A stretch of DNA of 24,977 nucleotides from positions 1 through 24,977 of the IMG/VR virus record IMGVR_UViG_3300018428_002637, one strand, 5' to 3'. The stretch comes from a virus. Each line of letters starts with the position of its first letter. Position 1 is the first letter of the stretch. Below the pieces are notes generated by a model. It saw only the letters and a list, made by a program, of their open reading frames with translations, ran no database searches and had not been told where the DNA came from. Shown here in pieces: positions 14,888 through 23,106 of the stretch. The position numbers were made by a program, and so were the translations under genes.

Positions 14888-15256
14888 TCAAATCCGCTCA
14901 AAATAGCGAGTTACGGCGAGAATTTTCTCGATTTGTTTGTCAATTATGGCGGTTCTATTGGGCCAGTGAATGTAGTCCTTTTCGGGGTTCTTTTTGAGAT
15001 TCTGCAACAGGGGCAGGATCAGCAGTTCTACATCCTTCAATTTGCCACTAACATCGGCCTCCAACAGGGCTCGGTGTTCGTTTATCATGCCAGTATTATC
15101 GGCAGACAGGATTCTGGATTCCAATTGTTCTAGTTTATCCATGATCGAATCCAAAGACCCCTCGGGCAATGTAGCCTGTACAGGTTCGGATGGGACGGTT
15201 GTACTGGTAGGTACGTCATCTACCGCAGTAAAACCAAAATCGAAATCATCTGACAT
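14888..15256 (-). CDS. Conserved small acidic protein (DFDFGF N-terminus)
   Basis: A 122-aa protein opening MSDDFDFGFTAVDD, with a Pro/Thr-rich stretch and then helices predicted to form a coiled coil (about 35-85), followed by a C-terminal helical segment with HWPNRTAIID. The DFDFGF start is a motif I associate with a conserved marine T4-like phage protein whose role is unknown; the acidic-aromatic start could be a short peptide that docks on a partner. AGGAGA lies 6 nt before the ATG. It ends the long operon, just before the VWA gene promoter. Confidence 0.78.
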   Translation of the reverse strand: MSDDFDFGFTAVDDVPTSTTVPSEPVQATLPEGSLDSIMDKLEQLESRILSADNTGMINEHRALLEADVSGKLKDVELLILPLLQNLKKNPEKDYIHWPNRTAIIDKQIEKILAVTRYFERI

Positions 15257-15265
15257 CTATTTCTC

Positions 15266-15592
15266 CTAGACGGCGAAACTCTCTCCACAACCACAGTGTG
15301 CGGTTGCCTTTGGGTTGGAAATTTCTATGCCGCTGTTGATACCCTCTCTCTTAAAATCTATCAAAGACCCAGAGAGGTACAACAAACTTTTTGGATCAAT
15401 GAAAACTGTTACGCCGTGTTCTTCGACTACAACATCTTCTATAGATTGGTGATCGGCATACTCAATAACGTACTTGAATCCAGTACACCCACTCGGAGTG
15501 ACACCCACTCTCACACCCAACCCTCTTCCACGTTCTTGTAATTGTTTTCCAATCCAATCAGCGGCTTGTTTGGTGATCTGTATCGTTTCCAT
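15266..15592 (-). CDS. iscA: A-type iron-sulfur carrier IscA
   Basis: Fe-S cluster carrier that receives a cluster from IscU and passes it to target proteins. The 108-aa protein has the three family cysteines: C36 in PSGCTGFKY and C100/C102 in the C-terminal CGCGESF. LYLSGSLIDFKREGINSGIEISNP matches the family core. The length equals that of bacterial IscA. It overlaps iscU by 35 nt in another frame. AAGAGAAG lies just before the ATG. Phage-borne, so probably an auxiliary metabolic gene. ErpA and SufA are close alternatives, but pairing with IscU favours IscA. Confidence 0.92.
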   Translation of the reverse strand: METIQITKQAADWIGKQLQERGRGLGVRVGVTPSGCTGFKYVIEYADHQSIEDVVVEEHGVTVFIDPKSLLYLSGSLIDFKREGINSGIEISNPKATAHCGCGESFAV

Positions 15593-15965
15593 GCTTCTCT
15601 TGATAGTTTTTTATTGCCGCCTTGATTGCATCTTCGGCAAGTACACTACAATGAATCTTTACAGGCGGGAGTGATAGTTCTTGAGCAATTTCTGTATTGC
15701 GGATTTTTCCTGCTTCGTCAAGGGACTTTCCTCTAACCCATTCTGTGAGTAGTGATGAAGAAGCAATAGCACTGCCGCATCCGTAAGTTTTGAATTTAGC
15801 GTCTTCAATAATTCCGTCATCCGATACTCGGATTTGCAACCGCATAACGTCTCCACACGCTGGAGCTCCGACCATGCCAGTTCCGACAGTTTCATCATTT
15901 TCGTCAAGTTTGCCAACATTCCTTGGGTTCTCGTAGTGATCTAGTACTTTATCTGAATAAGCCAT
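15558..15965 (-). CDS. iscU: Iron-sulfur cluster scaffold IscU
   Basis: Scaffold on which Fe-S clusters are assembled with sulfur from the host cysteine desulfurase. The 135-aa protein has all three ligand cysteines (C37 in APACGD, C63 in YGCGSA, C106 in HCSVLAEDAI), D39, and the LPPVK motif (99-103) that docks the HscA chaperone in ISC systems. It appears complete and active. No desulfurase, HscA/B or ferredoxin gene is nearby, so it must plug into host machinery. The final 35 nt overlap iscA, giving a short unusual C-terminal tail (NDTDHQTSR). Confidence 0.94.
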   Translation of the reverse strand: MAYSDKVLDHYENPRNVGKLDENDETVGTGMVGAPACGDVMRLQIRVSDDGIIEDAKFKTYGCGSAIASSSLLTEWVRGKSLDEAGKIRNTEIAQELSLPPVKIHCSVLAEDAIKAAIKNYQEKHGNDTDHQTSR

Positions 15966-15973
15966 GTCTATAT

Positions 15974-16489
15974 TTATGCAGCACTAGACTTCAACATCTT
16001 AATTTTTTTGTTTTGTTTTTTCACCTTTTTCAAAGCCCTATCTAGTTGCAGTTTACCAACTCTTTGCAACATGTTTTGTCCTAACATATGATCATATTCA
16101 TGCAAAACAACTCTAGCCCAAAGACCATCAAACTCTTCCATAACAATTTCTTGATTTTCATTTTGATATGAGAGTGTACACTTTTCTGGTCTTTTGACTC
16201 TCAACATCAATCCAGGCGCACTCAAGCAACCCTCTTCCATCATTACAACAGTGTCACTATGAGAAACTAGTTCTGGATTAAAGAATATCCATTTTTTTGC
16301 ACCAGCACCCATAGTAAATACCCTAGCATTCAACCCAACCTGATTTGCAGACAATCCGATCCCGCCCAAAGACTGCTGTCTTTTCCAAATCTTATCTCCA
16401 AATTCTTCTGCATTTTCCCAATCCACAAACTCATTAGGCGGAACCTTTAGCATGGGGTGGTTAAGGGGAAGTAATTCTAAATCGCTCAT
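15974..16489 (-). CDS. def: Peptide deformylase
   Basis: Metal-dependent removal of the N-formyl group from nascent proteins. The 171-aa product has all three motifs: GIGLSANQ (43-50, family GxGLAAxQ), EGCLS (86-90) with the metal Cys, and HEYDH (130-134) with two metal His and catalytic Glu. A Lys-rich C-terminal tail (about 150-168) goes beyond the catalytic core, longer than in minimal phage deformylases. The ATG overlaps gp46 by 4 nt. Marine T4-like phages commonly carry this gene; it may speed processing of phage or fast-turnover host proteins. Confidence 0.95.
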   Translation of the reverse strand: MSDLELLPLNHPMLKVPPNEFVDWENAEEFGDKIWKRQQSLGGIGLSANQVGLNARVFTMGAGAKKWIFFNPELVSHSDTVVMMEEGCLSAPGLMLRVKRPEKCTLSYQNENQEIVMEEFDGLWARVVLHEYDHMLGQNMLQRVGKLQLDRALKKVKKQNKKIKMLKSSAA

Positions 16490-18156
16490 GACATCACCGA
16501 ATAGTTTTGTTTCTTTTCAAATTTAATCTGACTTCTAAATTTATCAAACAGTTGATCACCCTTGTGGCTGATAACAAATACATTTGCTTGATCACCGATA
16601 GTATTTAGTAGTTGCATAACATAGTCTGTACCATTATTATCCAAAGAACTGTCAAAAACTTCATCCAGTATCAACAAGTTTGTACTAGCACTGTTCTTCA
16701 TCTTGGCAATTGTTCTCCATGTGAACAAAAGAGCCAAGTCAATACGTTGTTTCTCACCCTCGCTGAAGGATGCGTAACTAAATTTATCTCGGTGTCTAGA
16801 TTTGATTGTCTCATTAAACTTCTCATCAAGTTCAAAGTGTACAAAGAAATCCATCGACTGCAAATACTTATTAACCAGTTTATTGATAGCCGGTAAGTAC
16901 TGTTTGATAATTCTAGTTTTAATACCAGTGTCTTTCAATAGATGTGAAACAGCCAAATTATAATGTTGTTCTTCATTCTTGGCAGAACGCAACTCATTCT
17001 TGGATATAACTTCCTTAGCCATCACTCTTAGTTTCTTTTTTTCGTCACTAATATCAGTAGAATTTGTTTCCGCATCAGATAACATATCTTTTAATTTTTG
17101 TTTGTATCTTTCTTGTCCGATGATGTCAGATTGTACAGAAGATATTTTATCGGATATATTTTGCCACTTCAATAATGTACTAGCAACATCATCATATTCC
17201 TTCTCCAATCCCTTTAAAGATTTTTCCAGAGAAGATATTTCTTCTGATTTAGTATTTGACATATCATGTTTGAAGTCTTCGCAAATCTCCTGTTTACATG
17301 TAGGACAATCACTGTTCTCTTCGTAAAACTTTAACTCTTTTTCTGCTCTTTTAATATTGGTTGAGAATTTTTCTCTGAAGGAATCGAGTTCTCTTTTTCG
17401 TTTCTCAGGTTCACCCAAGTCTGACTTCTCAGCCTCATATTTCTGAAGTTGTTGTTCATTATTCTCAATTGATGTTGTCGTCTCATTTATAGACTCCTTA
17501 ATATTGTCAATCTTGGTTGCTTTATCTTTCTCCAAAGTATCAATATAATTTTTCTGAACTTTGGTTTTGTGTTTAGCAAGTTCTACTTCAGATTCTATTG
17601 TGCGAATATCTTCTTTTAGAATGTTCATCTTTTCTTTTAACAAAACATTCATAGTAGTAAAAATTTGTATGTCGAGAATGTCTTCAATGATCTCTCGTCT
17701 AGATGCAAGAGGCAGCTGCATGAAGGGGGTGAAAGAGGCACTACCCAAAATAACAATCTGAGTAAATGACTTGTAGTTTAACTTGAGAATACTTTCTTCA
17801 AGATACTTTTGGGTGTCTCTGAGTGCCGCATCTTGGTCTAGAAACTTATCGTTGCAGTATATCTCAAAGACATTTGGTTTCATTCCACGAATTACTTTAT
17901 ACTGTTTTTTTCCAACAGAGAATTCAATTTCAACCAACATCTTTTTACTGTTAATTGAGTTTACAAGTTGTGGCTTGTTAATACTTCTAAATGGTTTGTT
18001 GAATAATACAAAACACAAAGCATCAAGACAGGTAGACTTACCACTGCCGTTCTCACCCACAATAAGTGTCGTGGGGTTGCGGGTAAAATCTATCTCAGTA
18101 AAATTATTGCCAGTGGAAAGAAAGTTTTTCCACCGCAATTTTTGAAATATAATCAT
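16486..18156 (-). CDS. 46: Recombination nuclease subunit gp46 (SbcC/Rad50-like)
   Basis: ATPase subunit of the gp46/gp47 complex, which resects DNA ends for recombination-dependent replication and helps degrade host DNA. The 556-aa protein (560 in T4) has N-terminal Walker A GENGSGKST (about 34-42), a long coiled coil with a CPTC zinc hook near the middle (about 283-286), the ABC signature SFSEGEKQR (about 462-470) and Walker B LLILDEVFD. ATG overlaps the stop of the SGNH-like gene by 4 nt. In T4, 46 and 47 are adjacent; here the SGNH-like gene separates them. Confidence 0.96.
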   Translation of the reverse strand: MIIFQKLRWKNFLSTGNNFTEIDFTRNPTTLIVGENGSGKSTCLDALCFVLFNKPFRSINKPQLVNSINSKKMLVEIEFSVGKKQYKVIRGMKPNVFEIYCNDKFLDQDAALRDTQKYLEESILKLNYKSFTQIVILGSASFTPFMQLPLASRREIIEDILDIQIFTTMNVLLKEKMNILKEDIRTIESEVELAKHKTKVQKNYIDTLEKDKATKIDNIKESINETTTSIENNEQQLQKYEAEKSDLGEPEKRKRELDSFREKFSTNIKRAEKELKFYEENSDCPTCKQEICEDFKHDMSNTKSEEISSLEKSLKGLEKEYDDVASTLLKWQNISDKISSVQSDIIGQERYKQKLKDMLSDAETNSTDISDEKKKLRVMAKEVISKNELRSAKNEEQHYNLAVSHLLKDTGIKTRIIKQYLPAINKLVNKYLQSMDFFVHFELDEKFNETIKSRHRDKFSYASFSEGEKQRIDLALLFTWRTIAKMKNSASTNLLILDEVFDSSLDNNGTDYVMQLLNTIGDQANVFVISHKGDQLFDKFRSQIKFEKKQNYSVMS

Positions 18157-19001
18157 AAAATAGTCTTTAGTCGGGGAACAATTACTTGTTCAGCATATAT
18201 GTCATGTTGTTCTGGGGTGGGGTGTGAGGGAGAATTTCTATCTCTTTCTCTACCAAAGGCAAGTTGTTCCTTAAAAGGTAAATCGGTGTTATCAAAACAC
18301 CATTCAAACTCACCACTCGGTATGAAAGAATCCCAATCAATAAGTTTTACTAACCAATTTACTTCTGGATGTTCCCAAGAACTTTTAACAAAGGCATCAT
18401 CAATGTATTTTGCAAAAAAGTACTTGATGTTATTTCTCTTTAAGAATTCTTGGAGGGTCAAAATACTTTTCATGGTATTAACAACACGAGAAACATCGGT
18501 AAGAAAAAACTCCTCCAACATAATACGGCCAAGATCGACATACCTTCTTGTATATTCTGGGTATAAATTTGAATTTGGATCATCTAGGTTTTGTGATATC
18601 CACCCAACATTTGTGGGAGAAAAGGGAACCCAGTGTCCGTCTGATCCCTCTACAAATTTTACTACAGAAGGAACTGCTTTTCCTTGTGGCAAAATATCAT
18701 CTCTATGATCTTCTCTGTAATATTCTGCTCTGTCTGCATGAGACCACATGACTCCTACAACAATTTCATCCGCACCAATGCCAGACTCTATCATACGTTG
18801 AAGAACATGGAGAACATTCATCAATATTAGATTGTTGCCTATCGCCGGTATCCCAGTGTTCATTCCTACCATGTTCATCTTTGAACACACGGACTCTGGC
18901 CATGAAACGTTTAACATGTTTGAAGTAAATGAACATCCACCAGCAACAAAGTATTTTTGTTCTGGGGATTTGTTTGGAATTTTTACATACTGAATTTTCA
19001 T
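18153..19001 (-). CDS. SGNH-hydrolase-like protein inserted between 47 and 46
   Basis: The 282-aa protein starts near a GGCSFTSN segment (21-28) whose Ser24 resembles the SGNH nucleophile block, followed by TGIPAIGNN (49-57; block II Gly), a strand VVGVMWSHADR, and a C-terminal SHPTPEQHDIYAEQ with the probable catalytic His. The usual Asp three residues before that His is not clear. Such proteins are frequent in marine phages and annotated as esterase-like or hypothetical; a real substrate (lipid, acyl-sugar, surface glycan) is unknown. Three nt after gp47 and 4-nt overlap with gp46 make it a coupled cargo gene. Confidence 0.68.
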   Translation of the reverse strand: MKIQYVKIPNKSPEQKYFVAGGCSFTSNMLNVSWPESVCSKMNMVGMNTGIPAIGNNLILMNVLHVLQRMIESGIGADEIVVGVMWSHADRAEYYREDHRDDILPQGKAVPSVVKFVEGSDGHWVPFSPTNVGWISQNLDDPNSNLYPEYTRRYVDLGRIMLEEFFLTDVSRVVNTMKSILTLQEFLKRNNIKYFFAKYIDDAFVKSSWEHPEVNWLVKLIDWDSFIPSGEFEWCFDNTDLPFKEQLAFGRERDRNSPSHPTPEQHDIYAEQVIVPRLKTIL

Positions 19002-19004
19002 TGT

Positions 19005-20057
19005 CTATTCCATATGTTGTGCTTCAACATAGAGTGTTTGCACAACCGATGTAAGTTTTTCTCTGTCCAAGTCGGTAACAGTATTGCTAATGTAGTCCCT
19101 AAGTAATGTCATTGTATCATCTATAGCAAGTTCTACATCATCGCCAACCGCATCATCTTCAAACTCAGAGAAGTCTTCTACGATTTTTAATTCTACACAG
19201 TTGCAAGTATACAAAGAATCAACTAGTTTGTCAAACTTTAGGAAGTTCTCTTTCTTTACCACAATAAGCTTAACGCAAGAGCCGACAAGACCAGAAAGAT
19301 CAAAAGAGCTGTCTCCGTCCATATCGTTATAGAAGAGTTTGTGAAACATTCTGTAGGGATTTTTGATAAAATCCAGTTCGTTCGATTCCGTATCGTAGAT
19401 GTGAAATCCTCTGTCATCATCGAAATCAGACCATGTAATCTCATAAGGATTGCCAAGATAAGTAATGTTATCCCTAGAAGAACGATGATGGAAATGCCCG
19501 CTGCAAACCAAATCAAAATGATCAAAGGCATCAGTATCCATTCCGTGAGGGTTTGGTACACCTTTGTACATTTGGAACCCAGTAAACTCAAAATGCCCAA
19601 AACATACTTTGGCATCCGTTGACTTAACAGCATCCATTGTAGTTGTATAATTGTCACTACATATCCAAGGGACGAATAAAATTTTTCTTTCATCTAACGT
19701 TATCTCCGTAACTTCTGGGTAGACATGGATATTGTCATACTCCTTCAACAACAATTCCAAAGAGTTTACGTCATTGGTATTTTTATAATATGTGTCATGA
19801 TTGCCTGGAATCATGTGCAAAGTCATACCAAGGCGTTGTGCCTGCCCAAAAAAATACTCCTTGCATGATTTGAGTGTGTTGAAGTTTACAAACTTCCTTC
19901 TATCAAACGCATCACCCAAATGTACAATAGTATCTATATTGTTTTCTTGTAAATATGGAAAAAAATACTCATCATAGAATTTCTTAAAATACGCATCAAA
20001 CGCAAGACTGTCTGATCTAGCACCAAAGTGCGTATCAGTAATTAGTGCAACCTTCAT
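19005..20057 (-). CDS. 47: Recombination nuclease subunit gp47 (SbcD/Mre11-like)
   Basis: Metallophosphoesterase partner of gp46. The 350-aa protein (339 in T4) has all phosphoesterase motifs in order: DTHFG (8-12), GDAFDRR, GNHDTYY, CFGHFEF and SGHFHHR. The two-metal active site is complete. An acidic C-terminal part (EDFSEFEDDAVGDD) is in the region that contacts gp46 in Mre11-type enzymes. ATG overlaps the glucosyltransferase-like gene by 4 nt (GCATGA). Confidence 0.96.
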   Translation of the reverse strand: MKVALITDTHFGARSDSLAFDAYFKKFYDEYFFPYLQENNIDTIVHLGDAFDRRKFVNFNTLKSCKEYFFGQAQRLGMTLHMIPGNHDTYYKNTNDVNSLELLLKEYDNIHVYPEVTEITLDERKILFVPWICSDNYTTTMDAVKSTDAKVCFGHFEFTGFQMYKGVPNPHGMDTDAFDHFDLVCSGHFHHRSSRDNITYLGNPYEITWSDFDDDRGFHIYDTESNELDFIKNPYRMFHKLFYNDMDGDSSFDLSGLVGSCVKLIVVKKENFLKFDKLVDSLYTCNCVELKIVEDFSEFEDDAVGDDVELAIDDTMTLLRDYISNTVTDLDREKLTSVVQTLYVEAQHME

Positions 20058-21040
20058 GCAATAGCCTTATTCATCATGTGTGCAAACATGTCATAGTATC
20101 CACCCTTTGATAGTAGCACACTCTCATAGTTTCTTCTGTATTCAGAAAGTTTATCTGCCATAACAGACGGGTTCTTTAGTTCGATAACCTTTTCTCTAAA
20201 ATCTTCAAAGTCCTGCACCCTTTGCCAGTCATCAATATTATATGTATTATTCTCATCATAGTTCTGGTAAACAAAAGGAATCATACCAATCGCCAGGGCC
20301 TCAACATACCTTGAAGTAGTGGCGGTAGGGTCTTTCCAGTTGAAACAAAGTGTTGATCGGCATGGTTCTAGTTTTGGGTACAACTGATTCCAATTTTTAA
20401 TCCACGCAGACTGTCTTTTCATTCCAGAGGGAAACCCACCTATCAAAACAGTAGAGATGTCTGGGTCTCTGTAAATCTTTCGCAATACTTTGCCACGATC
20501 ACACCCGTCTTTCATTCGACCCCAATAACCAAAGTCGTGGTTATGTGTTCGTCCAAACATTTCAGATATTGCATTTTCAAATCTATCACGAATAAAATGA
20601 TACTTCATTCCGTGGATGTTGCCTGGAAAATCAATTTCATCTATGACAACAAATTTTTTGACGTTTGGCAGAAAACTCCTATAAAGTTCTTCGGTGTCAC
20701 CTCTGTCACTTCTCCAAATGATCACTGTTTTACCATCAAAGAAAGGTGCAATCTTTTCAATATGGGACTGAGACTTTGCCAAGTCTTTGGGGTTCATTTG
20801 TAACTCACCATGATATCTAAACTCACTATCACTAGGAATTACAATTACATCTGCCCACTCAATAGACTCTGGTGTACGGACTGGTCGAGTATGGTCAAAA
20901 GAAATATTGTATGTGCCATACTCATGTTGTGGATTATTTCTCATCCACTGTACATAGTTCTCCAAGAAACTATCCAACACAGTTTCCAGTGGGCCATTGT
21001 ACTTTACATTAGATCGCAATCTGGCACAAGCAATTTTCAT
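20054..21040 (-). CDS. Beta-glucosyltransferase-like GT-B glycosyltransferase
   Basis: The 328-aa protein has a GT-B-like two-lobe layout and, by eye, aligns with T4 DNA beta-glucosyltransferase (351 aa). The opening MKIACARL resembles MKIAIIN; IIWRSDRGD (107-115) places an Asp where BGT has catalytic D100; IGGFPSGMKRQS (200-211) resembles the nucleotide-binding GGSFRSGQRES; and TSRYVEALAIGMIPFV (242-257) keeps the BGT Glu that binds the sugar-nucleotide ribose. BGT R191 is Pro here and R195 appears to be Lys, so donor or acceptor may differ. It could modify phage DNA or a surface glycan. It is coupled by 4-nt overlaps to a nucleotidyltransferase upstream and gp47 downstream. Confidence 0.62.
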   Translation of the reverse strand: MKIACARLRSNVKYNGPLETVLDSFLENYVQWMRNNPQHEYGTYNISFDHTRPVRTPESIEWADVIVIPSDSEFRYHGELQMNPKDLAKSQSHIEKIAPFFDGKTVIIWRSDRGDTEELYRSFLPNVKKFVVIDEIDFPGNIHGMKYHFIRDRFENAISEMFGRTHNHDFGYWGRMKDGCDRGKVLRKIYRDPDISTVLIGGFPSGMKRQSAWIKNWNQLYPKLEPCRSTLCFNWKDPTATTSRYVEALAIGMIPFVYQNYDENNTYNIDDWQRVQDFEDFREKVIELKNPSVMADKLSEYRRNYESVLLSKGGYYDMFAHMMNKAIA

Positions 21041-21432
21041 GATAACTTCACTCGGTCTCGCAAACTAGTGGAAGAAAAAGAGTGTTTCCTATTGGTGAAT
21101 ACAACAGGTATGTTTAATTCGTCACCAGTAAATCTTTTGTCCCTATAATCTTCACCGACAAACCGTACATCAATTTTTTTAGTGACAAGAATATCCATCA
21201 GGCATGTCTCACTTGAGTACGGAATAATTTCATCCACATACTTCAACCCGTCCAGTTGTATAAATCGTTCGTATACAGACTGCACCGGCGAGTTCTTACC
21301 TTTTCTGTCTAAGCTGGGGTCAATCTGCAAACCAACAATCAAGTAATCACATTTGCTTGATGCCTCTTCCAGCATCACAACATGTCCAGCGTGCAACAAA
21401 TCAAATGCACCACAAGTAAATCCAACTATCAT
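21037..21432 (-). CDS. Cytidylyltransferase-type nucleotidyltransferase
   Basis: The 131-aa protein is a minimal HxGH-class nucleotidyltransferase: TCGAFDLLHAGHVVMLEEA (5-23) contains the HAGH signature, VGLQIDPS the second strand, VGEDYRDK and FSSTSLRDR the C-terminal ISSTxLR-like motif. The length and motifs fit glycerol-3-phosphate or sugar-phosphate cytidylyltransferases (TagD/RfaE type) that make CDP-activated groups. The substrate is not determined by sequence. It directly precedes the glucosyltransferase-like gene with a 4-nt overlap, which suggests that it supplies an activated donor, though this is inference. Confidence 0.85.
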   Translation of the reverse strand: MIVGFTCGAFDLLHAGHVVMLEEASSKCDYLIVGLQIDPSLDRKGKNSPVQSVYERFIQLDGLKYVDEIIPYSSETCLMDILVTKKIDVRFVGEDYRDKRFTGDELNIPVVFTNRKHSFSSTSLRDRVKLS

Positions 21433-22541
21433 CGTATAATATCTATCTTATCAATCGTGTCACGGTTCCATACCTCCAACTCTTTTCTTATTCTACCATC
21501 AGAATGGAGGTTGTTGTATCTCTTGGTGGCCAGTTTCTTCCACCACTTAATAATTTCTGGCAGTTCAAATCTATCAAAGTTTTCTGCCTTTGTCAATGTG
21601 TCTGTTTTTCCAAGTAACACATCTTTCACGTTGGAGTATCCATACTCTGACATGTAAAACCGTTTGTTTGTTGTTACATCAGTGGATGATTTGATAGTGT
21701 CGGTAAATCTTTTGTACTCTTCGGCATCATGTTCCTTGAGAGATGCCTTAACAATCCCAACCATCTTGGTTTGATACTTTAGTTTGCGACTAGATGCACC
21801 CTTGTGAATCAAAGGTTCTCCGCCGTTTCTTTCCTCAAACCAATCTCTTAGGTGAAAGTATATATCTTCACCCATAGTCAACAAAAATGATGACATGGTG
21901 TCACCCTTGTATCTTAGATAAGGGCGCATACCATCATACATAGATGCACCCTTTATGTTGCCATAAAGAGATGTCGTCTCAAACAAACAAAACTCCGTGT
22001 CATACTTCTTGTTCAACATCCTGCGAACATCATGGGAACAACAGATTGCAGCCATGAGTTTACCCCCAAGATAGTTGAAACCAAAAGGTTGAACGGGCAC
22101 AATGTTGAACCCCATGATTGCACGTTGGTTGAAAATTCCCAGATCGGGAACACCGCCGAGGTAGTCGTTTCTGGGTTTTGAGTTGATGAGGGGGGAACCC
22201 ATCTTAATAAACCCAACGGCTTTATTGGTGTTTGTTTCTTTGACAATCAGTTTAAGAGTTTTACCTGGCGCCTCATCGGGGGAAAACGAAGCGGTCATCT
22301 CCAACATCTGATCAAAGATTTCATTGTTCATTTGAACAACTTCAAAGTCCAAGTCCTCAGGCGGTGTGTCCCATAACTGAAACATATCGTCTTCAACACT
22401 CATACCAAACAGGGGCGGAGGCAAAGCCTTCACCCGTTCAATTTTTCTTGCACGAAAGTAATCGTCTATCCTTCCAAACTTGGAAAAATAATCAATAATT
22501 AGCTTGCTCGCATACAGCGAGTCTTCTTTGGATAGAATCAT
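21429..22541 (-). CDS. DruA/DUF4338-like protein
   Basis: The 370-aa protein contains the order of segments I associate with DUF4338, the family of the Druantia anti-phage protein DruA: a VGFIKMGSPLIN strand (about 115-126) followed by a charged motif (KPRND), then QPFGFNYLGGKLMAA (about 153-167), HDVRRMLNKKY, and LFETTSLYG (about 185-194) with SMYDG. The N-terminal third (1-100) is variable, and the C-terminal third is helical and basic. Identification is by eye; a distant or coincidental match is possible. The molecular function of the family is unclear. It lies second in the operon with 4-nt overlaps on both sides. Confidence 0.52.
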   Translation of the reverse strand: MILSKEDSLYASKLIIDYFSKFGRIDDYFRARKIERVKALPPPLFGMSVEDDMFQLWDTPPEDLDFEVVQMNNEIFDQMLEMTASFSPDEAPGKTLKLIVKETNTNKAVGFIKMGSPLINSKPRNDYLGGVPDLGIFNQRAIMGFNIVPVQPFGFNYLGGKLMAAICCSHDVRRMLNKKYDTEFCLFETTSLYGNIKGASMYDGMRPYLRYKGDTMSSFLLTMGEDIYFHLRDWFEERNGGEPLIHKGASSRKLKYQTKMVGIVKASLKEHDAEEYKRFTDTIKSSTDVTTNKRFYMSEYGYSNVKDVLLGKTDTLTKAENFDRFELPEIIKWWKKLATKRYNNLHSDGRIRKELEVWNRDTIDKIDIIR

Positions 22542-23080
22542 ACAGCAGTCATGAATTGTGGAATAGGTCTATTAGTCCACTTAGAGAAGTGTGCTTTGTA
22601 TTTGCGATAGTAAGCTTGATATGCTTCAACAAAGTCATCACATTTTACATCATCTGGCATTGCTTGTGGTATCTCGGTCATTGGCCCGTCTGGAATATTT
22701 CTTGGTACTGACTTGAGTACATCACCGAGTTTTGTCCAACATGCATGTTGTTTACCATAACGATGTGTATATTCTTTTGCAAGTGATTCCCACAACCCAT
22801 ACAACCAGATATAGTTTGCCACGGTGGTTCTTGTCCAGATGGCAGTAGGATGATTGATGTGAGATGCTTTATACAATGTGTTTTCCATCATATCATCTGG
22901 ATGTTTCCATCGCTTGATGTTTCTACCATTAGCAGTTTTGCCAAGATAGATAGTACCATCTAACACACGATGTGCAGTAGACAACAGTTGTGGATATTCA
23001 ATGTTCATTTTCACAACGTGTTTGTCGTTGTGAAGTTTTGCAGCTACAGTGTAGTTGCGGTCAAGTCCAAATGCATTCAT
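22538..23080 (-). CDS. Conserved phage protein of unknown function (DKHVVKM family)
   Basis: The 180-aa protein has a pattern I recognise from many unrelated phages: HNDKHVVKM (17-25), LLSTAHR (33-39), INHPTAIWTR (75-84), YIWLYGLWESLAKEYTHRYGK, QAMPDDVK and a C-terminal YRKYKAHFSKWTNRP (157-172 region). The conserved Asp, His, Lys and Arg are enzyme-like, but no function is established to my knowledge. AGGGGG lies about 8 nt before the ATG. It is the first gene of the long operon, driven by a perfect sigma70 promoter at 23107-23135. Confidence 0.8.
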   Translation of the reverse strand: MNAFGLDRNYTVAAKLHNDKHVVKMNIEYPQLLSTAHRVLDGTIYLGKTANGRNIKRWKHPDDMMENTLYKASHINHPTAIWTRTTVANYIWLYGLWESLAKEYTHRYGKQHACWTKLGDVLKSVPRNIPDGPMTEIPQAMPDDVKCDDFVEAYQAYYRKYKAHFSKWTNRPIPQFMTAV

Positions 23081-23106
23081 AATATATACCCCCTAGTATT
23101 TGTATC

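Noticed and set aside
15971-15978. CATAAATA late-box-like sequence before iscU
   Set aside because: It overlaps the deformylase stop codon and is only 5 nt from the iscU ATG, so a transcript from it would lack a leader.
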